The notes beneath the pieces were generated by a model, which had not been told where the DNA came from, did no database searches, and was given only the letters and a program-made list of their open reading frames with translations. A program made the translations under genes and the position numbers. This document shows, in pieces, positions 22,396 to 34,439 of a DNA stretch of 64,000 bases. The stretch is from Clusia tigrina. Lineage: Eukaryota; Arthropoda; Insecta; Diptera; Clusiidae. The number at the start of each line of letters is the position of its first letter. Positions within the stretch are counted from its first letter, which is position 1. The stretch covers positions 33,164,516 to 33,228,515 of the forward strand of contig OV050030.1 of assembly GCA_920105625.2 (NCBI GenBank), given 5' to 3'.

Positions 22396-22639
22396 ATACA
22401 ACGAAACCGATTCAACCAACAAGGTCAACCCTCAGTATTTCCGTAGCTATATGCAAGCTGCAGGTAGATACAATATCCTTAGACACAGCGATTTTCCTAT
22501 ATGTTCGTGGGCGTTCCCCTAACCATTGTTAAGGGAAATATGATCACTTCTTCCTCAAGGTTCCAGAGAGGTGGAAAAACGCTCCGAGATATGCCACTTG
22601 ATGCAATGATGTAACCTAATTACAGTGCAAGAAGAACGA

Positions 22640-23218
22640 ATAATCTTCCCAATAAGCTAAGACACACCATTAGCAACCTTACAGCTGTCTGCACGGGTCA
22701 ATGGACTATCGGCACGCACGCTGACAAATTGGGCATTCAGTTGAATGCTCATTGCAGAAACTGTAAAGACCCACAAGAGACAGAAACAGTTGTCCACTTT
22801 TATGGTGATTGCCAAGCCCTCGCTTCCATGAGACTAAAATTTTTCGGAGCACCTTTTCTGGATGGTCTTTGGCATTGCTCTCGTTTACAACTTTCAGACC
22901 TAAGCTAATTTATAAACATCTTTGGCTGGTTGTAAGTCATAGTGTATCACCATCTTTAGGCTCGCGAGGATATGGCATCAAAACGGCACTAGTACTAATT
23001 GGGGCGACCCGAGGGTTGTCAGCCAGTTTATCCACCTACCTAACAGGTATCTTTCAAGAGCTTTCCACCATAAAACCTCAGCAATATATTTTATTCAGGT
23101 AGTATCAGGGCGCGCAAAGCAGAGGCGCCTGGCGAGCGCTGTTAAATTCGGCCGTAACCCGATAGCGGATTGTTGCGCAGATTCTGCGATGAGGCCAAGA
23201 AAGTAAGTAAGTAAGTAA
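22640..23218 (+). pseudogene. LINE ORF2 C-terminal fragment and 3' end with GTAA tail
   Basis: The frame from 22657 reads NKLRHTISN, CTGQWTIGTHADKLGIQLN, HCRNCKDPQETETVVHF, then MRLKFFGAPFL, the end of ORF2 of the same family as 49918-50270 on the other strand. The segment ends in AGGCCAAGAAAGTAAGTAAG, a short simple-repeat tail typical of LINE 3' ends. Confidence 0.72.
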
Positions 23219-23225
23219 TATCAGT

Positions 23226-23600
23226 GGAATGTACAACATTATAATTAACTATGAGTATTTCACTCGACAAAAAATAGTTTTCCAGATCCATTTCTCTTCT
23301 ACTGAGTTTGTGTGAGGCATGTTCAGAGCAACTGTAAAATATTCTCTTCTTCCGGTATGTTCCTGGATCTTGTAGAGCACTCAAACTCATCATTAACTTG
23401 AAGAATCCCCTCAATAACAGGATGAGCTCCTATGAAACAGTACTGAGTTATCAACCCCACCAATGTTCTTAGTGCTGCACCATTTAGAGATATCAGTCAG
23501 TCTGTCCTGCTTAGACTAAACTCTGTATGGCAACCAGAGAGCTCATAATTAAGTAGGTTAGTTCCAACTCGGTCACTATTAGGGTAGGTTAGTACCACTG
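23226..23600 (-). pseudogene. LINE ORF2 C-terminal fragment
   Basis: About 370 bp matches 32330-32690 closely, including the words GTTCCTGGATCTTGTAGAGC and CAATGTTCTTAGTGCTGCAC. On the minus strand both read as an ORF2 tail with TLVGMITQYCAIGAH in the better copy and a scrambled Cys/His end. Confidence 0.75.
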
Positions 23601-23644
23601 ATATTATATGGAGACGATCAATATAGATATAGATATGCATATAT

Positions 23645-23705
23645 GCTGGCCTCCTTGGTCTAGTGGTAAGCCTGCTAGATTCACACTCGGTGGCTCCTGT
23701 AAACA
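23645..23705 (+). mobile_element. SINE head fragment
   Basis: GGCCTCCTTGGTCTAGTGGT then AAGC, and CTAGATTCACACTCGG, match the tRNA-like head of the SINE at 6805. B box and tail are missing. Confidence 0.75.
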
Positions 23706-23709
23706 TGGA

Positions 23710-25040
23710 AGTATGATCCCATAGAAAAAACAAAGTATGTCAATGACTGCATCAAATGAAATGAAAGAAGTTATGTTAAACAATGGAACCTGCCGAAAAC
23801 GCTCAATAAAATAATTTTTTAACAGCTTTCTAACCCAGTCGATACGAGTAATATCTGGAATAAATTTATTTCATTTGGTTCAGTCATAATTCTCAACTTC
23901 AGGAACTCCCCAACTATTGAGGAAATGATAAAAAAGTACTCTAAAGGAAAGGCAATTAATTTATGAGAGAATGATATAATGACAATATCTATGATCATAT
24001 CATGATATAATGAGAATATCTGTTGACTTCGTATATGATCATAGTGCCCTTCATACATACTTGAGAACGGTATCACTCCAATGCTGTCGATTAATTCCTT
24101 ACATGGAAATGACATTTTCTCATAGATGGATACAGATTGAGATAATTTCAAAGGATTCTTAGGATATCACAACGATTTCCACATGAATTCATATGTTGCC
24201 CATATAAGATGTTCGTCATATCCGTTGGGACCTCTTCTCATAGAACCATTGGTTTTATCTTTATGACTTCTAGAACATACGATCTACCAGAACAATGTAA
24301 AAGATCGTTGTAGGGATTTTACCTTAGCCATGCCTCCCTCAGACAACTTCATAGTCTATATAAATATATGTCAAGTAGTCCTACAACATTGAGACTTCTA
24401 AGTATCTATATTCGAAAACTCTGGAACCACTTGGACGATCTGTGCTAAACTCAGTACAGTTATTATTCAGGCTTCTGTGAAGATTTTCCAGGGACTCATC
24501 CAGGATACAAGGTATGATTGTACAATTTAGTATGGAACTGTAGTTTACTAGTGGCATCCACCGAACGAAAGTGGCGCTATTGAAGAGGGGTGGGGGGTCT
24601 GACTCTAAGTTTTTGAAAGTCTTATTTAATTTTTTAATTTCAGGAAAGTTTTTAAACAATCGTGCTTAGCTAAATAAGTTCATACTCGTATATTGGACTA
24701 TGTTAAAAAATAAGAGCAAATACCACGACTTCGAAAAGAAACCTGTGATGGAACAGTTGGATTTTTATTTTTTCTAATATAAATAATACTGAAAAAATAG
24801 TCAAACATAAACAATCACTCGAAAAATAAGTTGCGAAATTATCAACCTCCATTCTAAGACTCATTCTCTACCAACCCAGTAAAATTAACTTTGCGAAGTG
24901 CACTGGAAAAAACGCTTTAGTAACATTTTCCTACATTTATGTTGGAGGAGATACTCCTGCTTTTTGTGTGGAATATTAACATTTGTTTGAGGTTCTTATT
25001 CTTCCCATCTCTAGAACCGTCAGAGTCCACATATCACAAT
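23710..25040. other. AT-rich stretch without identified genes
   Basis: Only short chance frames are present (for example 23819-24151 and 24381-24659 on minus). No array or terminus is recognised. Confidence 0.4.
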
Positions 25041-25054
25041 CTTCTGTTCTAATC

Positions 25055-25105
25055 ATCTTTTTCTTCTTAGGTGGCAATTACAACCCGTGGTCGAGTTACG
25101 GAGCC
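25055..25105. repeat. Dispersed repeat shared with 49290-49345
   Basis: TTCTTCTTAGGTGGC, then ACCCGTGGTCGAGTTACGG, recurs at 49293-49345. The family is unidentified. Confidence 0.5.
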
Positions 25106-25194
25106 ATGGACCATGGTTGGCCTCTGCCAGGACTTCTTCCAGGTATTTGGCAGTTATGACTAACCTTATGTGTGTGTGAGGTATGTCAAACAAT

Positions 25195-25470
25195 GAACCT
25201 GCCGAACCTGCTCTACTGGGCCCCGGGTACTCCTCGTCTCGAATGGCTTTTACAGGACTTGCATGAATGAGAAGGACGAAGAGTCCAGTGAATACCCGAT
25301 CTGCACATGTCCAAAAGTCTCCTCGGCGACTTCCTGAGCTCCCTGGACTTTGCAAATAAAAAAGTAGGCTCCATCATTGGGTGTATCAAAGGCTCCCAAT
25401 GGCTGGTCTTTGGAAAGGGAATGGGACTTGCGTCTCTTGTGGTGCAACAAATGACCAATCCGGGTCGAAG
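25195..25470 (+). pseudogene. LINE ORF2 tail fragment
   Basis: One frame ends LLGDFLSSLDFANKKVGSII. It matches the FLGD.FLDSLGD region at 19.1 and 37.9 kb. Earlier bases (CCGGGTACTCCTCGTCTCGA) match the T-L-G-T-x-R segment of the same copies. Frameshifts separate the pieces. Confidence 0.65.
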
Positions 25471-26104
25471 TCTGTGTTTTTAGCAGTCGATCAATCTACC
25501 TACCTAGCATATAGATGTAGATATATAGCAGTGGTATATAAATACATATACGAGTATACACCATCTTCCACATGGCGAAGCAAGCACAAAATTAAAAAAT
25601 ATGCCAATCAAATTATTAATAAATGAATGTGATAAATAAAAATTGCTTATTAATTGTTTAAATTAATTGCAAGCAACGAATTGGAAAAGATTCAAGTCCA
25701 AAAGTCTTTGTATATCTTTATATATATGCACGAGAATGTGTGCAGAGAAATGTTTGTTCTGGAAGTTTTGTATTGTGAAGCGTCACCCTACACCATAAAC
25801 TATGAGCTACATTAGTTCCGAAGGAATGCAAGCTATGCCAATACACGGCTTAAAGGGATGACGTGGATAAGTGCATGCAACTTTATGTGGTACCTTGTTA
25901 CCTCCTTGCAATGGGGCCACATGGTGGTGGTAATAAGGTGGAGTATCATTTTGTGGGTGAGAAGAAAGTTTGAACCCACTTTAGCGACTAAAGTGGGTTC
26001 CACTTCTTCGAGGATCTCAGATGGTTTCAAGTACCAATCATCGACCCATCAGTTGTTAGCAGCCTTATAAGCAATTATGTCCCAACACCAGAAATATCAC
26101 CAAT

Positions 26105-26735
26105 GAATTTGACATAGCAAAAGAAAGGGCCTCAAAAGTTGACGATGGAACAAGAGAAGCAAAAAGAACCGACGAAGAAAGGATTTGTGGATTAAGAGAA
26201 CAAAAGAGGCGTAAAGAAATGATGATGAAAGGATTAGTGGATTAAGAGAACAAGAGAAGCAAAAAGAAACGATGAAGAAAGGATTTGTGGATTAAGAGAA
26301 CAAAAGAGGCGTAAAGAAATGATGATGAAAGGATTAGTGGATTAAGAGAACGTGGATTAAGAGAACAAGAGAAGCATAAAGTAACGAGGAAGAAAGGATT
26401 TGTGGATTAAGAGAACAAGAGAAGCAAAAAGAAACGACGAAGAAAGGATTTGTGGATTAAGAGAACAAAAGAGGCGTAAAGAAATGATGATGAAAGGATT
26501 AGTGGATTAAGAGAACAAGAGAAGGGTAAGGAAATGAAGATGAAAGAATAAGTGGATTAAGAGAACGTGGATTAAACGAATAAGAGAAGCAAAAAGAAAC
26601 GACGAAGAAAGGATTTGTGGATTAAGAGAACAAAAGAGGCGTAAAGAAATGATGATGAAAGGATTAGTGGATTAAGAGAACAAGAGAAGGGCGAAGAATT
26701 GATTATGAACGATTTGGAGGATTAAAAAAAACACC
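26105..26735. repeat. 49-bp tandem repeat with an approximately 98-bp dimer
   Basis: Purine-rich units around GGATTTGTGGATTAAGAGAA and GGCGTAAAGAAATGATGATG alternate about 12 times, with occasional inserted AACGTGGATTAAGAG. Confidence 0.9.
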
Positions 26736-26736
26736 A

Positions 26737-28165
26737 ACAAATGCCAGGAGTTGGTGGAACAGCGTCTGAAGGAGCACCTAAAGTTTATGGAGAAGAAGTT
26801 TAACCGGAGTACAAGACCAGCTTCCTTCGGTTTCACGACAAATAGTAGAGTTGACCCGATCGCAGTTGAATTCAAAGACAAAATTGTACCAGATCATGAC
26901 AAAATGGCCACTTTAGAGGAACAACTCCGTGATCGACCGATGAATGATTCAAATACAGACGTAGTTCGAGAGGTAGCTAGTCTTAAGCTGCACAATAGAT
27001 CTCTGTGGTTGCAGTGCCTACGGGCGATGGCCCAACCCTTAGCATTACATTAGTGTTAAGCTAAAACTATCTACCGATGATGGTACAACCGGCCTACCCC
27101 ACTTCTATCTATGGTACAACCGACCTACCCCACATCATTATCATCATTATTATATCTTACACCATAATTAATTATGACTGCAAAGGTTTAGGGGAATGAG
27201 TACTAGCAGCTAAGTAGGATTCGACTCGAGTAGGATTCGAACCCATGACCGCCCGGAGTGTGAGTCTAGCATGCTTCCCACTCGACCACAGCGGCCAACT
27301 CAGAATTATAAAATCCTCAACTATTGTGAGAATGAAGCAGTTTTGAGACCAAAGCCGGGCAGGATACCCACGGACTCCGGATTGTGAGTCTAGCATGCTT
27401 ACCACCAGGCCACAGAGGGCGGCATTATCTATGGTAAAACTGGGTTCAAGCTCCGGTTTCAAACTACGTTGGCTAAATATCAGTGGAATAACGAAGATAG
27501 TGCTGCGGCGTTGATCTTTGTTTTGAAAAGAAGCAAGGTTGAAATTTAATAGACTGTTCCTATAATGCTTCCAGACAATTACCATGCCATCATTAATGGT
27601 TAGTAAGGAAAGGAGCATATGAAACAATTCTACTGAGTGGAAAAGAAATCTGGTGAAATCTTTCGGGAGTTTCTTTTAGCACCTTTGGTATATCCGGAAT
27701 ATTCAAGCGATGTGAATCCAGGAATATGTTGATGGGTTTCGTGACTTAAAGAATCAACTGAAACTGCTGAAGCTTTATATTATCTTGGTCATGGGTATCA
27801 GGAAGACTTGCTGCAGCCAAGAGTTCTCAGCTTAAGATCCGTTAAGCAAAGAGAGTCAAATACTCCTTTTGGAACCATTCAGAATTACGCTTTATATGGG
27901 GCCAGAGAGGCCACAAGGCGGGTGACTGCTACAATGTTGGAAGAGATAAAGGCTTATTAGTCCAGAGCAAGGAAAGTGATAAAGAAATACAAGGACAGAG
28001 ATCCTGCTAAACTGAAGAACGTCAACTTGAGACTGTCTTCAATGTTGGAAGAGATAAAGGTTTATTACTCCAGAGCAAGGAATCTGTGATAAAGAAATAC
28101 AAGGACAGAGATCCTGCTAAACTGAAGAAAGTCAATTTAACGACTCAAGGAGAGAGATCCTAATA
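26737..28165 (+). pseudogene. Probable LTR-retrotransposon gag relic, interrupted by a SINE
   Basis: After the SINE, 27435-27560 reads LRFQTTLAKYQWNNEDSAAALIF, resembling the gag core of Ty3/gypsy-type elements. Further on, FRDLKNQLKLL and a knuckle-like WGQRGHKAGDC (first cysteine missing) follow in various frames. About 100 bp around GATAAAGAAATACAAGGACA is duplicated at 27940-28135. The open frame at 26751-27053 may be the upstream part of the same gag but I cannot prove it. The call rests on weak motifs in broken frames. Confidence 0.4.
27160..27425 (-). mobile_element. tRNA-derived SINE with two tandem heads
   Basis: On the minus strand two heads (27425-27345 and 27300-27225) carry GGTAAGCATGCTAGACTCAC or a close variant. 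They are joined by the linker CACAATAGTTGAGGATTTTA. The second has the B box GGTTCGAATCC, and the element ends with GCTAGTACTCATTCCCC and TAATTAATTATGGTGTAAG. The arrangement is the same as at 6805-7230, with one head fewer. Confidence 0.85.
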
Positions 28166-28424
28166 AACTTAAGAAAGTCAGGTCAGTAACTCCCTTCACC
28201 ACAAAACCGGTTGACGAAGAATTTCACCATTGAAATGCTGATGTAACTGAAACACTGACACAGGATCCAAACGCATTGCATCCAATAATCAAAATGCATA
28301 TATTCGATGAAGCTGTAGAATCAGCGATAAAGTGGTAAAATCAGAATGTGTTTAATTTGTTGACGGCAATCGACGAAGTCACAAGAGTTCAGGGATCAGA
28401 AAATGAACTAGATCAGTCGCTATT

Positions 28425-29075
28425 ATAACTATAATAATGAAACATGAGTTCATCGTGATAGGATCATCTTGATGAGTTGATGAGTTCATCATGATCTTAA
28501 GTTCATCTTGATCAGTTGTGGGCAAAGTAATCAGATCATCCGGTATTAGATCCACACTAATGAAACATAAGTTCATCGTGATAGGTTCATCTTGATGAGT
28601 TGATGATTTCATCATGATCTTAAGCTCATCTTGATCAGTTGTGGGCAAAGGAATCAGATCATTCGCTATTGGAAGCACAATAATGAAACATGATTTTATC
28701 GTGATAGGTTCATCTTGATGAGTTCATGAGTTCATCATGATCTTAAGTTCATCTTGATCAGTTGTGGGCAAAGTAATCAGATCAGTCACTATGAGAACCA
28801 CAATAATGAAACATAAATTCATCTTGATAGGATCATCTTGCTGAGTTAATGAGTTCATCATGATCTTAAGTTCATCTTGATCAGTTGTGGGCAAAGTAAT
28901 CAGATCATCCGGTATTAGATCCACAATAATGAAACATGAGTTCATCGTGACAGATCATCTTGATGAGTTGATGGGTTCATCATGATCTTAAGTTCATCTT
29001 GAGGATTTTTAGGCAAAGGAATCAGATCAGTCGTTGTTAGATCCACAATAATGAAACATCTTTGTAGGATCATCT
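28425..29075. repeat. Five-copy tandem repeat of about 122 bp
   Basis: ATCATGATCTTAAGTTCATC recurs about every 122 bp from 28488, with TAATGAAACATGAGTTCATC between. Minus-strand frames of 73-99 codons arise from this array only. Confidence 0.9.
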
Positions 29076-29079
29076 TCAT

Positions 29080-29890
29080 GAGTTCACCAGTTGTTACTTT
29101 ACCCCATGGATGCCTTAATCATTAATGGCAAACTTCGATTGAGTTAGACGAACCACGGGAGCAAATATGCCAATAGCAGAGCGTGCCTGATCGAGACCTA
29201 TAGGTGCATATCATTATATAAACAAAGGAAGCAAAAAGTACAAGAACGTAGTTTGAATTAGAGTCTTCAAGTAACTGATTATTCCAATAAACGTTTGCGT
29301 GGAAAATTTTAATTAATTGTTTAACAATGTTTTCGAGGAACTTATCTAATCTCTTGGAACTACGAACGTTGGTTCGTGTCACTAACGGGCTATTATGGAG
29401 CTCACAAACATTATCTAAATTGTGATAAAGAGGGAAAACTTGAGCAACAAATAAAGGAATAAAAATTATCTATACTACCACAGAATAATCACTTTAAACA
29501 ATTGTTATCTACACCAACACAAAACAACAACAAGAACAAAGGAAACAAATATTTATAAATAAAATGATGCGAATAAAAACAATTGAGCACAATAAACATG
29601 GAATAATAAATATAAAACTGGTGATTTTCTTCATAAAACTCAAGCCCTCTAAATTGGACAGAACAACGCCGCATCTGAGATATCCAATCTAATCAAATTT
29701 GTCTTCTTTCAGCTTTCTGAGGAAAGAATTATTTGGCGTCAATAAATTATGATTCACCGAAAGTTAACCGTGGATTGGGAGGACTGCTTCTATCTTCTCA
29801 CATTCCACCGCATGTTTCCTTCCTTCAAAGAGGAGGTACTCATGTTTCATGTCCACAGATCCAAAACAGTTGTTAAAGTCTACGAAGAAC
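29080..29890. other. AT-rich stretch without identified genes
   Basis: The plus frame 29749-29943 runs into the next array and has no recognisable domain. Confidence 0.4.
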
Positions 29891-29894
29891 TGAG

Positions 29895-30208
29895 GTATGA
29901 GATGATGCTCTTCGATCGTTGGATCCAGCGATTGAATGATTGACTGTTCTGAAATGATGCTCTTCGATCGTTGGATCTAGCGATTGAATGATTAACTGTT
30001 CAGAGATGATGCTCTTCGATCGTTGGATCCAGCGATTGAATGATTAACTGTTCAGAGATGATGCTCTTCGATCGTTGGATCCAGCGATTGAATGATTGAC
30101 TGTTCTGAAATGATGCTCTTCGATCGTTGGATCCAGCGATTGAATGATTAACTGTTCAGAGATGATGCTCTTCGATCGTTGGATCCAGCGATTGAATGAT
30201 TGACTGCA
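29895..30208. repeat. 52-bp tandem repeat, six copies
   Basis: GATGCTCTTCGATCGTTGGA lies at 29904, 29956, 30008, 30060, 30112 and 30164. Copies differ by one to three bases, so the array is young. Confidence 0.95.
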
Positions 30209-30327
30209 CATAATTCAAAAGAGCAACGATTTTAGAGGAGAGTATTGTCCAAAGCTGTTTGCAGAATTCATTTTAGTTTATCTTTGAGTGGAGGATGAAG
30301 TTTCTAAGTAACAATCGTCGTCCAGAC

Positions 30328-30360
30328 CACGTAGGTAGGTAGGTATAGCGGCCGAAAGTC
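30328..30360 (-). mobile_element. LINE 3'-terminus relic
   Basis: GTAGGTAGGTAGGTATAGCG then GCCG is the reversed terminus of the LINE family whose better copy begins at 30522. Confidence 0.5.
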
Positions 30361-30521
30361 ACTCCTCCATTAAAGAAGATGTCTAATGTCTGATTGGTAT
30401 GATAGACAGGAAACAAGGTACTGGTGGAACTCATGCTTTTATAAGAAGAAGTGCTGAAATACAGTTTAACTCAAAAACTGCCTGCCTACATTTGCAATAG
30501 ATATACACAAGGTGCATTCTA

Positions 30522-30830
30522 GGTAGGTAGGTAAGAATAGCGGCCGCCAGAAGGGCACACTTAGGCTATCATTGACCCCTTGTGATACCGCCAGAAGGGC
30601 ACACTTAGTCCATCATTGACCCCTTCTGATACCGCATGAGACTCTAGTCCCAAACCCTTTCAAAGGTCCTGCCAATTGGAGCTTTTTACAAAGCAGTTGA
30701 AGCTTATCTTCTTATTTGGTATATCTCCCAAAGAGTCCAGAAAGTGGTCACCCAGGAAAGTGCGTCTCCTTCGGGACAACGCTGGACTCATACATAACAG
30801 GCGTTAGACTACGTAGTGAGGCATTATTTC
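30522..30830 (-). pseudogene. LINE ORF2 tail and 3' end, minus strand
   Basis: From the minus strand, bases 30830-30660 match the ORF2 end at 19.0 and 37.8 kb (CCTGGGTGACCACTTTCTGG, ACTCTTTGGGAGATATACC). The 3' end GCGGTATCA...GTGTGCCCTTCTGGCGG is present twice, 44 bp apart (30547 and 30591), before the ACCTACC tail. Confidence 0.75.
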
Positions 30831-31364
30831 AATTGAGAAGAGTATAAACTGTAAAACTAAGACACTTTTGGTATCCATTTTGTTTACTGCAGTTGGCTTA
30901 TTAGCTTATGAGTTATTCCAACATGACTGCTTGGTTCAGCACCCGTTTTATACCCAACTAATATCTCAGATGCTTTGGGTGGGTCTATTTCCAAGCTGCA
31001 AAACACATTTTCCCCAGGTACAAGCAGAAATATCTTCAACCAAACACACTACATGACTTTGTTAGAGCTTCTAATATGTACTTCGTGGGCTGTACCTTGG
31101 AGTTTTTCAATATTCTTATTCTCATTTAACATATCCATCATTGTAAAAGCTTCAATGATCCAACATCATCAGGCAAACAGTCCGAAAGTGAGTTATGTGG
31201 CTCTGCTATGGACTAGCTTAGTTGACACAGTATTTGCCTCAGAACACAAAGTATTTGACACAGTATTCACCTCAGAAAACTCCATCAGGTACCCCTTCCC
31301 AGAGTGGTTTCTCTCTAAAAATAGGTATCACAATAGGCCAATGGGCCTCCGAGTGCAACTTGCG

Positions 31365-31495
31365 TAACTCGCAAGCTACCTTGTTAACCGAACTTACTTA
31401 CCCCTTGATCTCTACCGCACAATGGGCAACAATGCCTGAGTGTTTGCAGACCTTTCTTCAGAGGTTCTCCGGCTTACCCCATAACCCTTGAACTC
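31365..31495 (+). mobile_element. LINE 3'-end fragment
   Basis: CGCACAATGGGCAACAATGC and TTTGCAGACCTTTCTTCAG match the 3' ends at 42500-42590 (CACAATGGGCATCAAAGCC) and 41350-41410. Confidence 0.65.
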
Positions 31496-31654
31496 AGTTT
31501 GACTGTACTGTCATAAAAGTCTTTGAAGTAAAATGGAGGAAGCAGTGTTTTATTTGTTTAAATATATGAATAAAATTGGTCCTCTAAACATTCAACCTTC
31601 ATTTCACTATCTCCTGAGCCCGTGGGAAGTATGCAGTAGATGTAATATATATAG

Positions 31655-32170
31655 TATCTCTAACCAGATTTTCCAAATAAGCCCTCAAGTAAAATTCAAA
31701 TGGGTCTCTCTTTCTTTCACCAACGCTATGGGCTTCCTCTTCTTGTGCCTTTAGCATCCAAATCGAAAGTAATCAGTTGTAAAAGAGTGTCTATTCCTCG
31801 TGTATGTTCTTTAATAATAACAAGGGTGTCTATTCTTCGTGTATATTCTTTAACCAGATCTAATTAGCCCCATGCTCAAGCTCTAGTAACTTTCAGATGG
31901 GTCTCTCTCCTTCGCCAGAGCTCTAGGCCTCCTGTTCTTGTACCTTTATCCGCCAAATCTCTCCTAGGAGTAATGTTTTTGGATCCGCTTTTCTACTTAC
32001 CTCAAAGCCAGAGTATATCACTTCTAAAATAAAATATATACCTAAACTATATCCAGTAGTTTGTTCAGAGAACAGTATCCGAGATGAATCTTTCAGTTTC
32101 ATCTGGGATACTATGTTCGTATCTATTCGCTAGGCTTCGTGTTCTTATGTATTCCTTGGATACATAAAGC
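31655..32170. repeat. Degenerate tandem duplication of about 195 bp
   Basis: Blocks with ACCAGAT, GGGTCTCTC and CTTCTTGTGCCTTTA occur at about 31665 and 31855, with a weaker third block near 32090. They are strongly diverged. Confidence 0.5.
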
Positions 32171-32329
32171 TGTCAAAGAAGTAGGGGGTATGTTTATGCG
32201 CTCAGTATTTATATATATGTATAAATCAGATGTGGAACAACTTATTGTTCCTATATATTCCTCAGCTTCAACTCATAATCATCATAATTGACAGACAACC
32301 ATTTCTGATCATTGCCTTCAACTATTTCA

Positions 32330-33560
32330 AGTATTTCACTCGGCAGAAAAGAGTTTTCGAGTTACATTTCTCTTCTACTGAGTTTGTATGAGGCATGTTC
32401 AGATCAAGTGTAAAAGATTCTCTTCATCCGCTATGTTCCTGGATCTTGTAGAGCACTCAAACTCATCATTAACATGAAGAAAGCCCTCAATAACAGGATG
32501 AGCTCCTATGGCACAGTACTGAGTTATCATTCCCACCAATGTTCTTAGTGCTGCACCATTTAGAGATATCAGCCAGTTTGTCCTGCTTTGACTAACTGTG
32601 AATGGCAACCAGAGAGCTCATAATTAAGTAGGTTAGTTCCAACTCGGTCATAATTAGGGTAGGTTATAGTACCACTGATATTTCTCTCCGATATCAAGCT
32701 GTTGCCAATGGGATGCCAATATTTAAGGAGGGCTGAATTTCGTGTAGAAGCGTGCCTGCCTTGGCAAGTTCGTCTCTCTCGCAGTTGCCTGGGATAAGGT
32801 TATATCCGGGTATCCAGATAAGGTGCACTCGAGAGTACCACCTTGAAAGCTCATTCAGAGAGGTTCGGCATTCATAAGCAAGTCTTGAGGTGGCCGTAGC
32901 CCTAAAAGGAGAATAAATGGCGGCTTGGCTGTCTAAGAAGATAGCTATGTCGGTTGCGCTGCAATGGTCAGGGAGACGAAGGGAGATTTTTAGGTCCAGT
33001 TTATCGGAAAGAAACCGCTTCCGACTCTACCTCCAAGTTTAGAACCATCGATATAGATATCGAGCCGCTCGTTATTGATATCGAGCCGACGATTATGTCA
33101 ATTGAACTCCAGTAATTTCTGCTTGGTATAATGAGGTCGAACTCCCTGTACAAATCGGGATAGACCCACACATAATCGATAAACTTTGGAACAGGTGGAA
33201 TCTGATTCAGAATAGAGGCGTGATCCGAAGGGGTTAATACAAAAGAGCGTTGAGTCTAATCGCTATCAACTTGGCTTGTTGCTTAACCTGAAGCCCCGAA
33301 GGGAGCAAGTGAAGCATGACAAAAAGAGCTTTTGTAGGTGTGGTACGAAGAGCGCCAGTGATCAGAAGAGCAATGCATCGTCTGGTTTTATCGAGGGGTT
33401 TGATGTTGCAGGCCTTTTCGAGAGCTTACTACTAAAAGAGAGAACCGTCTAACAGGTTGGGTTCAAGAACAGTCGAGTAGAGCCAGAAGATGATGCCAGG
33501 TGAAGTTCCCATCTTGCTCCAACTGGTATTCTACAGCAGTAAATAGGACATGTTGCCCTA
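32330..33560 (-). pseudogene. LINE ORF2 C-terminal half (RNase H and tail), minus strand
   Basis: From 33560 downward on the minus strand, frames read LLITGALRTTPTKALFVMLH and KQQAKLIAIRL (region between RT and RNase H), then LDIYIDGSKLGG (first RNase H aspartate), DIAIFLDSQAAI (another acidic site kept) and VHLIWIPGYNLIPGNCERDELAK. The ORF2 tail at 32690-32330 follows. Several frameshifts and stops separate the pieces. The RNase H boxes are better preserved here than at 18.4 kb. The family appears I/LOA/R1-like. Confidence 0.8.
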
Positions 33561-33635
33561 TATACTGATGTGGAAGGGCCCTATATACTGCTGTAGAAGA
33601 GCCCTATATACTGCTGTGGAAGGGCCCTCTCAGCT
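33555..33635. repeat. 23-bp tandem repeat, three to four copies
   Basis: GCCCTATATACTGCTGTGGA then AGG starts at 33555, 33578 and 33601, with a partial fourth copy. Confidence 0.9.
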
Positions 33636-33639
33636 AGAT

Positions 33640-34435
33640 TGACTTTCCAATTAAGCTTTGTGTCGACAATCCTGGCTGATGCCTACAAATCCTGGGTCGA
33701 CGAGGAATCCTTGTACAATTCTCCGCAATATCTCTACAACGATACCTCTCTGTCGATACCCAACAAAGCTTTAAGTTCCAACATCCCCTGAATAGACCAC
33801 AGCTCCATAGATATCCATTACGTATCTATTATGGAATTAATGAGGTTATTCAAAGCTTGAAGCAATGATAACGCTGATCAAGTTCCGTCAAGACGGAAGA
33901 TAAGATGAACGCAACATTTGGCGAGTCAAACAAGATGACTTCATAGTTCAGTTATTTTCCACCACCTCCAAAGTTTCTGACGCGTAGTTTGGAGCGACAT
34001 TTTTCAAGGATTTCATAGACTAAAAACTTCCGTTTCTTCCACGGTGTTCGGGCAACTACGCTCGCATTCGCAATCAACACAAAATAAACACAAAGTTTGT
34101 CTGAATAAATTACGAAACTCGCATTTGCATATGCAAATCGGTCCGAAATTTCAATATAGCCCACAAATTGACACGCAAGTATGTTGGAGTTGTGTTCGTT
34201 TTGGAAATATGTCTCAGCGTCAGCGTCGTCGGAGCAATCCCCTCATTAGCATGATCCAAATAGCAGATTCGATCGCTCGATTTCTATTCGTAATCTATTG
34301 TGGGGAAGTTCAAGGTGTTAATCATCTTGTTTGTTAGCAGCCACATTTGTTTTGGCAAGGGAAAAGTGACGCAAACTAGTAAACAAAACCGGAGTCGGGT
34401 CACAGCGACTTTGATGTACTCTAAACACTCAGCGA
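33640..34435. other. Stretch without identified genes
   Basis: No array, terminus or domain seen. Confidence 0.35.
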
Positions 34436-34439
34436 ACGT

